DNA from: a virus
DNA: 25,091 bases
Reading direction: 5' to 3' (one strand)
IMG/VR virus record: IMGVR_UViG_3300037264_003358
Location: 1 to 25,091 of that record
Below the pieces are notes generated by a model. That model saw only the letters and a list, made by a program, of their open reading frames with translations. It did not search any database and was not told where the DNA came from. Each line of letters begins with the position of its first letter. Position 1 is the first letter of the stretch. Shown here one piece after another: positions 1 through 3,945 of the stretch. The position numbers were made by a program, and so were the translations under genes.

Positions 1-148
1 GGTCTACGTGCACCCGGCACCGCCTGGTCACCGTGATGTGAACTACATCGTGCCTGGGATCGAGGGAGTAGGCCACGTCCACGTCGAACACCTCGGCGCG
101 CGTCAGCGCTGCGTTGAACCTCTCCATGAGCTTCGTCTTGGTCTCCAT
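1..148 (-). CDS. Partial hypothetical protein (C-terminus outside window)
   Basis: An open frame starts with ATG at 148 and runs off the left edge after 49 codons, beginning METKTKLMERF and continuing with no stop. Its start codon shares one base with the TGA of the P-loop gene upstream (TGATG), so it is the next cistron of the leftward early operon and probably depends on translational coupling. The visible part has a charged amphipathic N-terminus (about residues 1-20) followed by alternating hydrophobic residues that suggest beta strands. No family is recognised and no function is proposed. Confidence 0.6.
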   Translation of the reverse strand, partial: METKTKLMERFNAALTRAEVFDVDVAYSLDPRHDVVHITVTRRCRVHVD

Positions 149-600
149 CACCGCACCTCCACGAGCACGCCGCGCTTTTCCAGCTCCGGTATGAGCTCGC
201 TGAACACCGTCCAGCATCCCTTGCTCATGTTCTCCTGTGACGATGTAAGCACTCCGTGCGCGCCACGCAAGTACACAGCGCGGACACAGGGCTTACCGGT
301 CTCATAGGTCCGCAGCCACTTGCGCAGCGCGCGCGGCACGACCACGCCCTCGACGATGGCAACGCTTCGCGTCACCACCGGGTTGAACCAGTCGGCCACC
401 TTCTGCGACTCCTCCGACCACGTCAAGCCTTGGCCCATGAGCTGGTCGGTGCACGCGACGTCCCCGCCGATGTGCGAGGCGAGCGTCATCGCCAGCGAGG
501 ACTTGCCCGACCGCGGGCCGCCAGCGACGACCACGTGGACGCCGAGGTGCGGTGCGTCGCTCACGTAGACGCCGTCTCCCAGGTACTCGGGTTGCTTCAT
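148..600 (-). CDS. Small P-loop NTPase-like protein
   Basis: This 150-aa protein has a clear Walker A motif, GGPRSGKS, at residues 27-34, directly after a hydrophobic strand (VHVVVAG). SVAIVEG at residues 79-85 is a plausible Walker B or kinase-type strand. The fold is therefore likely that of a P-loop kinase or AAA-type NTPase, but it is short and no lid or substrate-binding signature is evident. Residues 6-13 read YLGDGVYV, a motif I recall from the N-terminus of an unrelated family of tiny phage proteins. The start follows GGAGG by 4 nt and overlaps the upstream stop as ATGA; the stop overlaps the next start as TGATG. It belongs to the leftward early operon. Nucleotide binding is well supported; the biological role (nucleotide metabolism, host takeover or other) is unknown. 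Confidence 0.75.
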   Translation of the reverse strand: MKQPEYLGDGVYVSDAPHLGVHVVVAGGPRSGKSSLAMTLASHIGGDVACTDQLMGQGLTWSEESQKVADWFNPVVTRSVAIVEGVVVPRALRKWLRTYETGKPCVRAVYLRGAHGVLTSSQENMSKGCWTVFSELIPELEKRGVLVEVR

Positions 601-863
601 TTCTCCTCCAGGTCTGCAAAGCCGAGCTGTCGCTTGTCCTTCTTCCGCCCCTTGCGCGGCTTGCGCTTCCGCTCAGCGAACACGTAGCCCATCGCGTGGA
701 GCGTGTTGCTCCATTGCCCGCGCTCGTAGAGCGCATGGAGGCACGCCACGCAGCTCACCGACAGTGGGGGGTCTACGGTGGCGACCAGCGGCTCGATCGC
801 CCTGGTGTTGCACAGCGGCGCCAACGAGGCCTCCGGCGCTGGCGCGTGGACTACTCGGGCCAC
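597..863 (-). CDS. Hypothetical Cys-containing protein with basic tail
   Basis: This is an 88-aa product from a GTG start at 863. GGAGG sits 5 nt upstream inside the end of the preceding gene, and the two genes overlap by 13 nt. The protein has Cys18 and a CVAC motif at 38-41 followed by His43, which might bind a metal, though a full zinc-ligand set is not obvious. Residues 64-78 are very basic (ERKRKPRKGRKKDKR), suggesting contact with nucleic acid. The last codons overlap the next start as ATGA. A longer frame exists upstream to 1145, but that part is only antiphase to the DnaA-like gene and is excluded. No family is recognised. Confidence 0.65.
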   Translation of the reverse strand: MARVVHAPAPEASLAPLCNTRAIEPLVATVDPPLSVSCVACLHALYERGQWSNTLHAMGYVFAERKRKPRKGRKKDKRQLGFADLEEK

Positions 864-1123
864 AGCGCCCTCCGCTCCTTGCTGCGCTGCATGTAGCGGA
901 CGTTTGCCTCCCGGTTGATGCCTCGGTAGACGCTCGTCCGGTTCGCGTTGGTGACGCGTGCGATCTCCGGGTAAGACATTCCCGTCGCGCGCAGGCGCTC
1001 CCACACCATGCGGCGCGCGCGGTGGATGCGCCGAGCTGGCGAGGAGCCGAGGATGTCGCGCACGCCGATGCCAGTCTCGAGGACCACATCGGCGATGATG
1101 CGTGCGGCAAGGTCGACGCTCAT
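851..1123 (-). CDS. Stand-alone DnaA domain IV-like DNA-binding protein
   Basis: The 90-aa protein resembles the C-terminal DNA-binding domain of the replication initiator DnaA without any AAA+ ATPase domain. Residues 9-26 match the lead helices (IIADVVLETGIGVRDILG). The basic helix at 31-46 corresponds to the linker before the DNA-contacting helix-turn-helix, and residues 49-70 (MSYPEIARVTNANRTSVYRG) occupy the helix-turn-helix. The DnaA signature GRDHTTV is replaced by NANRTSV, so DnaA-box specificity may be changed or lost. ATG at 1123 is preferred: it overlaps the methyltransferase stop as ATGA and has GGAGG 8 nt upstream. A frame extends five codons further to a GTG. In the operon it lies directly downstream of an adenine methyltransferase. 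Family assignment comes from pattern memory; the role in replication or regulation is inference. Confidence 0.75.
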   Translation of the reverse strand: MSVDLAARIIADVVLETGIGVRDILGSSPARRIHRARRMVWERLRATGMSYPEIARVTNANRTSVYRGINREANVRYMQRSKERRALWPE

Positions 1124-1584
1124 GGCCTCCACCTCCACGGCTCAAAGCCCTTCCTGACGCCGTACACGCACAGCATCACGTCCTTCGGGTAGGGATTCTT
1201 CCCGTCGAAGCTCGGCCGCGGACGCAGTGGCAAGACGCGAGCTCGCCCCCACACGTAGCTCGTGAACCACTCGCTCCCCACGCTGGCCGGCACCAGCAGC
1301 GCGATCTTCGCCCCGTGCCTCGCCTCCAGCGCGCACTTCTTCACCCACGGCTCGATGCTGGCAAAGGGCGGGTTCAGCCACAGGAGGCCGCTCCCGAGCT
1401 TGTGCCACACCACCTTGAAGGTGTCGCGGTCCTCGTCGATGAAGAAGTCGCAGCGCTTGTTCGCCGCGCTCGCCGCGAGGTCGCAGGTGATCTTTCCGAA
1501 CTTCTCCTCGACGGCCGCAATGAGGTCCCATGGCGTGGCGTGGACGCCGTGGCTAGAGCCCCGATGGAACGCCGCGCCGCTCAC
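1120..1584 (-). CDS. Phage DNA N-6-adenine methyltransferase (Dam-type)
   Basis: The 154-aa protein fits the short phage N-6-adenine methyltransferase family (Pfam Dam). It transfers a methyl group from S-adenosylmethionine to adenine in DNA. The N-terminal ATPWDLIAAVEEKFG (residues 16-30) and CDLAASAANKRC (34-45) are typical of this family, and the catalytic NPPF sits at 71-74 within GLLWLNPPF. IALLVPAS (94-101) and SEWFTSY (104-110) follow. Length is close to the usual 150-180 aa. The start is a GTG at 1584 overlapping the upstream stop as GTGA, with an AAGGGA-type ribosome site; the longer frame reaching 1746 is antiphase to the upstream gene. Likely roles are protection of phage DNA from host restriction or marking of regulatory sites. 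The target sequence cannot be read from the protein. Confidence 0.9.
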   Translation of the reverse strand: MSGAAFHRGSSHGVHATPWDLIAAVEEKFGKITCDLAASAANKRCDFFIDEDRDTFKVVWHKLGSGLLWLNPPFASIEPWVKKCALEARHGAKIALLVPASVGSEWFTSYVWGRARVLPLRPRPSFDGKNPYPKDVMLCVYGVRKGFEPWRWRP

Positions 1585-1799
1585 TTGTCGAGTCCCTTCT
1601 CTCCGGCGATCCACGCCGAGATGATGAGCACCCCATCGTCGTCCTTCTTGTAGACCTCGCTGTCGTCGTGCACCTGCGACTTCGGGATCCAATGCGCGTC
1701 CTTGTCGATGACCACCTTGATGGCCTTCGGTGACTCGTCGATGCACGTCACGCCCTCAATGCGGACCGGCGGCTCCTCGTCGTATCCTCGTTTGCCCAT
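1581..1799 (-). CDS. Conserved small phage protein (HWIPKSQ motif)
   Basis: This is a 72-aa acidic protein and the first gene of the leftward early operon. Residues 19-66 (from CIDESPKAIKVVIDK through HWIPKSQVHDDSEVY to LIISAWIAGEKGL) match a pattern I recall from many small phage proteins. These carry an 'xxWIPKSxIxxDSEV...LxVxxWxAxxKGL' core and have no assigned function. It is probably a small beta barrel. There is no Shine-Dalgarno sequence. The ATG sits 6 nt after a -10 element (1806-1811), which places the predicted transcript start at the start codon itself, so translation may be leaderless. The stop overlaps the methyltransferase GTG. Confidence 0.8.
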   Translation of the reverse strand: MGKRGYDEEPPVRIEGVTCIDESPKAIKVVIDKDAHWIPKSQVHDDSEVYKKDDDGVLIISAWIAGEKGLDK

Positions 1800-1805
1800 G
1801 CCCGA

Positions 1806-1834
1806 ATCTTAGCCAGTCTGGATCCTGGTGTCAA
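1806..1834 (-). promoter_or_regulatory. Strong sigma70-type promoter for the Dam/DnaA-like operon
   Basis: Read on the minus strand, a perfect TTGACA (1834-1829) is followed by exactly 17 nt and TAAGAT (1811-1806). Six bases later comes the ATG at 1799. With usual spacing, transcription would start at or within one base of the ATG, predicting a leaderless mRNA. Confidence 0.75.
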
Positions 1835-1851
1835 CCACGTCAGCACTGTGT

Positions 1852-1857
1852 TATACG
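1852..1857 (+). promoter_or_regulatory. Possible -10 element for the rightward Cys-rich gene
   Basis: TATACG lies 6 nt upstream of the ATG at 1864, the same geometry as the other promoters in the window. No good -35 is present at 17 bp: that position is the same hexamer that serves as the -35 of the leftward promoter, read backwards. Two divergent promoters sharing one -35 region would exclude each other. The call is weak on its own and rests on the shared pattern. Confidence 0.35.
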
Positions 1858-1863
1858 TTTACC

Positions 1864-2127
1864 ATGACGTGGTGCGGATTCCTGTGCGCGTGCGGATGCG
1901 GTCAACGCTGTGCATGCGAGCGCGAGATGGGCGAGCTGGAGGACTGGAAGCCGTTTGAAGCGCCCGAGCGTCGCAAGGCTCGCCAGCGTCGGGCGATGGC
2001 GCGACATGTCCGCATCACCGGCGGACCGCCCATGGCGAAGGCTCACCCTGCTCCGAAGCGGGTCACCTGTGGGCAGGGAGGGTGCGTGCTGGCCCTCGGG
2101 CACCGCGTGCCGTGTCAGCCGTCATAG
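1864..2127 (+). CDS. Small Cys-rich protein, putative zinc binder
   Basis: An 87-aa protein transcribed opposite to its neighbours. The N-terminus holds six cysteines in 18 residues (Cys4, 8, 10, 12, 16, 18 within LCACGCGQRCACE), and the C-terminus has Cys69, Cys74, His80 and Cys84 in CVLALGHRVPC. The latter resembles the CxLPxGHxGPC zinc-binding ends of many small phage and actinobacterial proteins. The middle (residues 35-66) is basic and probably flexible. ATG at 1864 is chosen over an upstream ATG at 1828 because 1828 lies inside the divergent promoter region. No Shine-Dalgarno sequence precedes it. The 3' end overlaps the convergent gene at 2122 by 6 bp. Function is unknown. Confidence 0.55.
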   Translation: MTWCGFLCACGCGQRCACEREMGELEDWKPFEAPERRKARQRRAMARHVRITGGPPMAKAHPAPKRVTCGQGGCVLALGHRVPCQPS

Positions 2128-2394
2128 TGGCCTGGTGCCGCCGAACAGGACGTGGTCCTTGCTCATCATCTTTTCGACGTGAACGACGCACTCGGCACAG
2201 AGATAGGCGGACCACTTCCGCCGGCCGTGGATCTCACCGACGGCCACCAGCATCCACCCGCGCTCCTTGATCTGGTTTTCAAGGCCCTTCATGGCGTCCG
2301 AGCCCAGCGTGTTCGAGGCCTCGAACGCATCTTTCTTTGGGCACCGTCCGCAGGTGACGGAGGACCGGATAGTGACCGTGGTGTCGGTTCTCAT
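2122..2394 (-). CDS. Small four-cysteine (zinc-ribbon-like) protein
   Basis: A 90-aa protein with two CxxC knuckles, CGRC at 15-18 and CAEC at 66-69, separated by a helical region and a hydrophobic strand (RGWMLVAVGEI). This is typical of a small treble-clef or zinc-ribbon domain. It is the last gene of the leftward operon starting at 3383. Its ATG overlaps the upstream stop as ATGA, and a GGTGAG element lies just before it. Its stop converges with the rightward Cys-rich gene. No specific family is recognised; nucleic-acid or protein binding is an inference from the zinc-ribbon layout. Confidence 0.65.
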   Translation of the reverse strand: MRTDTTVTIRSSVTCGRCPKKDAFEASNTLGSDAMKGLENQIKERGWMLVAVGEIHGRRKWSAYLCAECVVHVEKMMSKDHVLFGGTRPL

Positions 2395-2588
2395 GTGCTC
2401 ACCGGCTCGAGCTCGCCCGTCGTCAACCTGCGCTCCAACTGGTCCTCGGCGCGCTGAAGGGCCTGCGCGGTCTGCTTGCGGACCTTGCCGCCCTTCTTCC
2501 AGCGGATGACCGTGGTGTGCGTCACGTCGCAGATGGCCGCGAGCGCGTAGATGCGCCGCCGGTCGTAGTCGACCTTGGAGCTACCCAC
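2391..2588 (-). CDS. Small helix-turn-helix DNA-binding protein
   Basis: The 65-aa product begins at GTG 2588, which overlaps the upstream gene's end (stop TAG at 2581-2583) and has AAGGTG 7 nt upstream. Residues 12-35 (RIYALAAICDVTHTTVIRWK) form a good helix-turn-helix with a Cro/XRE- or MerR-like sequence; the recognition helix would be THTTVIRWKKG. A basic turn and an amphipathic C-terminal helix (residues 38-55) follow. It could be a transcriptional regulator of the early region. A small terminase subunit is a less likely alternative because such genes usually sit beside the large subunit. The stop overlaps the next ATG. Confidence 0.65.
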   Translation of the reverse strand: MGSSKVDYDRRRIYALAAICDVTHTTVIRWKKGGKVRKQTAQALQRAEDQLERRLTTGELEPVST

Positions 2589-2772
2589 GCGGCACCACCT
2601 TGGGCCCATCCTTCCCGACGAACGGGATCGTCCCACCCATCGTGGTGGTGAGGATCAGGACCGGCCTATCCGCCATCAGCTCGTGGCAGTTGATATGGTG
2701 CCCGCTTGAGTGCGCGTCGCCACGCTCATGGAAGGCCCAAAAGCGGCACTCGCACTCCTTCGCGTCACGCAT
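2581..2772 (-). CDS. Small Cys/His-rich hypothetical protein
   Basis: A 63-aa protein whose first half is rich in possible metal ligands (Cys7, Cys9, His15, His21, His25, His26, Cys29, His30 around DAHSSGHHINCHE). The second half is a hydrophobic strand (PVLILTTTMGG) and a short tail. Its ATG overlaps the end of the upstream gene by 8 nt and has GAGAGG 7 nt before it; its end overlaps the next GTG. Placement and ribosome site support a real gene. I do not recognise the family. Confidence 0.55.
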   Translation of the reverse strand: MRDAKECECRFWAFHERGDAHSSGHHINCHELMADRPVLILTTTMGGTIPFVGKDGPKVVPRG

Positions 2773-2923
2773 GGTCGACCCTCTCGTTGAGCAGCTTCAG
2801 GCTCAGCCGGAGCGCGGCCTCGATGCTCATCGGCGTCGCGCGGGCCATCTCCATCGCTCCCTGCATGAGTCGGCGGCGCTCATCGGGCGGCAGGTCCTTC
2901 AGTCTGCGGATTCGTTTTCGCAC
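2765..2923 (-). CDS. Very small basic helical protein
   Basis: This 52-aa product starts at GTG 2923, inside the end of the zinc-finger gene (25-nt overlap), with AAGGAG 5 nt upstream. The N-terminus is strongly basic (VRKRIRRLKD). The rest is predicted helical, with an Arg-rich first helix and a second amphipathic helix (SIEAALRLSLKLLNE). An upstream frame reaches 3001, but that part is antiphase to the zinc-finger gene. Codon use and overlaps suit a translated gene. Function is not known. Confidence 0.5.
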   Translation of the reverse strand: MRKRIRRLKDLPPDERRRLMQGAMEMARATPMSIEAALRLSLKLLNERVDHA

Positions 2924-3312
2924 TCGGCCTCCTTGAACTCGGGGTGCTGCGTCTCCATGTGCCGCATGAGGTTCTGAAACGTGCGATTGCAGCAGGGACA
3001 CACGCCGTTGCCGACGCGGTTGCGTACCCTGGTGACCTGCCCGCGGTACGCTCGAGCTGATCGCTTCGCGCTCTCGGTCCGAGCCTGCTCTCGCTGTACA
3101 CGAGCCCTTTCCTCAGTAAGTTGCTTTTTCAGCTGCTCCACTTCCGACTCCCCGAAGCGTAGTCGGTGCCCCCTGGGACAGTGGAAAACGGTTCCCTTGA
3201 CGCGAGCGACGCGCGCGAACTCGCGAGGCATGCCGAAGGCCATCCCGCAGCTCTCGTCCCAGCACTCGAAATGCTCCAGGCAGCTATGGAACTGCAAAAC
3301 CTGTGCGCTCAT
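2899..3312 (-). CDS. Zinc-finger/coiled-coil phage protein
   Basis: A 137-aa protein in three parts. Residues 17-49 hold Cys17, Cys22, Cys45 and His49, a probable N-terminal zinc knuckle. Residues 55-90 form a charged coiled coil. Residues 105-123 are a C2H2-type finger (Cys105-x2-Cys108-x9-His118-x4-His123, CPCCNRTFQNLMRHMETQH). I recall this three-part layout and the 'GVCPCCNRxFxNLxRHMxxxHP' ending from uncharacterised proteins in many phages and prophages. ATG 3312 has AAGGAG 8 nt upstream and overlaps the stop of a 24-codon leader ORF as ATGA. It is the first sizeable gene of the leftward operon and possibly a DNA-binding regulator. Confidence 0.75.
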   Translation of the reverse strand: MSAQVLQFHSCLEHFECWDESCGMAFGMPREFARVARVKGTVFHCPRGHRLRFGESEVEQLKKQLTEERARVQREQARTESAKRSARAYRGQVTRVRNRVGNGVCPCCNRTFQNLMRHMETQHPEFKEAECENESAD

Positions 3313-3383
3313 GGCTTCGTCTCCTTGAAGCGTGCTCGCCGCGGGTGAACGAGGTCCTGGGGGTAGGGCCACACGGCGAGCAC
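3309..3383 (-). CDS. Putative 24-codon leaderless leader ORF
   Basis: This frame opens with GTG at 3383, exactly 6 nt after the -10 TATGGT, so the predicted transcript would begin at this codon. It reads VLAVWPYPQDLVHP and continues with a basic stretch ending KETKP. It stops at TGA 3311-3309, overlapping the zinc-finger gene's ATG as ATGA. Third codon positions are mostly G or C, as in the other genes. It could be a leader peptide that delivers ribosomes to the next gene, or a real small protein. There is no experimental or homology support; the geometry is the evidence. Confidence 0.45.
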   Translation of the reverse strand: MLAVWPYPQDLVHPRRARFKETKP

Positions 3384-3389
3384 GTAGCT

Positions 3390-3418
3390 ACCATAGGAGT
3401 TTGCGAACTCCGTGTCAA
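3390..3418 (-). promoter_or_regulatory. Sigma70-type promoter for the leftward zinc-finger/HTH operon
   Basis: On the minus strand a perfect TTGACA (3418-3413) is followed by 17 nt and TATGGT (3395-3390). The spacer is occupied by a 16-bp inverted repeat. Transcription would begin about 3383, at the GTG of the leader ORF. Confidence 0.7.
3396..3411. promoter_or_regulatory. Operator-like dyad inside the leftward promoter spacer
   Basis: GGAGTTTGCGAACTCC has perfect 6-bp arms (GGAGTT/AACTCC) and fills 16 of the 17 bases between -35 and -10. A bound dimer here would block RNA polymerase. The ribbon-helix-helix gene 56 bp away is the obvious candidate ligand, by inference. Confidence 0.55.
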
Positions 3419-3431
3419 CGTCGTGTGGCGC

Positions 3432-3460
3432 TTGTCAGCACATGGCGAAGTGGCTACGAT
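3432..3460 (+). promoter_or_regulatory. Promoter for the ribbon-helix-helix gene
   Basis: TTGTCA (3432-3437) is followed by exactly 17 nt and TACGAT (3455-3460). The ATG comes 6 nt later at 3467, predicting a leaderless transcript. Its -35 is only 13 bp from the -35 of the divergent leftward promoter, so the two would compete for polymerase. Confidence 0.65.
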
Positions 3461-3466
3461 GTCCGC

Positions 3467-3625
3467 ATGCCTGCCAAGAAAGACCAGCTGCCGAACCTCA
3501 ACATCCGCATGACGAAGGACGACCATCGCGTTCTCGCCCGGCTCTGCAAGGAGCTGGGCCTCAACGTGTCCAGCGTCGTCCGCGTGGCGCTGCGCGAGCT
3601 TGTGCGGCAGCGAGCAGCCGCGTGA
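3467..3625 (+). CDS. Ribbon-helix-helix (CopG/Arc-type) regulator
   Basis: A 52-aa protein with a strand (residues 9-15, PNLNIRM), a first helix (TKDDHRVLARLCKELG), a turn (LNVS) and a second helix (SSVVRVALRELVRQR). This is the standard CopG/Arc/MetJ layout, in which a dimer inserts a two-stranded sheet into the DNA major groove. It stands alone, divergent from the leftward small-gene operon and facing the end of the virion operon, with only 7 nt between convergent stops. No toxin partner is present. It probably represses the divergent promoter through the dyad at 3396-3411 and may control itself. No Shine-Dalgarno sequence precedes the ATG. An upstream extension of the frame to 3332 runs through the divergent promoters and is rejected. 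Confidence 0.75.
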   Translation: MPAKKDQLPNLNIRMTKDDHRVLARLCKELGLNVSSVVRVALRELVRQRAAA

Positions 3626-3632
3626 GCGACCG

Positions 3633-3944
3633 TCACTTGAGGTGATACAGGGCCGTGTATTCCTTGCCGGCCGCCGTGGTCGACTCGATGACGACCGGGG
3701 CCGCGACAAGCTCGGCGGGCGCGATCGTCGCGGCGACGGTATCCGTGAACGGCGTCCCGGCGGCGTTCTTTGCGCGGTAGGTCAGCACCCACGGGCCGGG
3801 GCTCCACAGGATGATGCTCGACGGCGAGAGCGGCGTCCCGTCCTTTAGCCTGACGACGAGGTCGATGTCGGCGCCCGCGGTGGTTCCCGAGACGGTGAAG
3901 TCGGCGGTGTTGAGGTTCGTGTTGGTGACGGGATCGTTGGCCAT
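3633..3944 (-). CDS. Small beta-rich virion-operon protein
   Basis: A 103-aa protein with alternating hydrophobic strands, for example DIDLVVRLKDGTPL and WVLTYRAKNAAG, resembling a small Ig-like or fibre-associated beta domain. It is the last gene of the leftward virion operon. The ATG lies 1 nt after the previous stop and has AGGGAG 8 nt upstream. A structural or decoration role is inferred from location and composition; no family is recognised. No convincing terminator hairpin with a U-tract is visible in the few bases separating it from the convergent regulator. Confidence 0.65.
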   Translation of the reverse strand: MANDPVTNTNLNTADFTVSGTTAGADIDLVVRLKDGTPLSPSSIILWSPGPWVLTYRAKNAAGTPFTDTVAATIAPAELVAAPVVIESTTAAGKEYTALYHLK

Positions 3945-3945
3945 G

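Noticed and set aside
1585-1746. N-terminal extension of the adenine methyltransferase
   Set aside because: Runs antiphase through the 72-aa conserved gene; the GTG at 1584 overlaps that gene's stop.
3600-3660. Bidirectional terminator between the RHH gene and the end of the virion operon
   Set aside because: Short GC-rich pairings exist (GCGGC/GCCGC) but lie inside the gene and have no U-tract on either strand.
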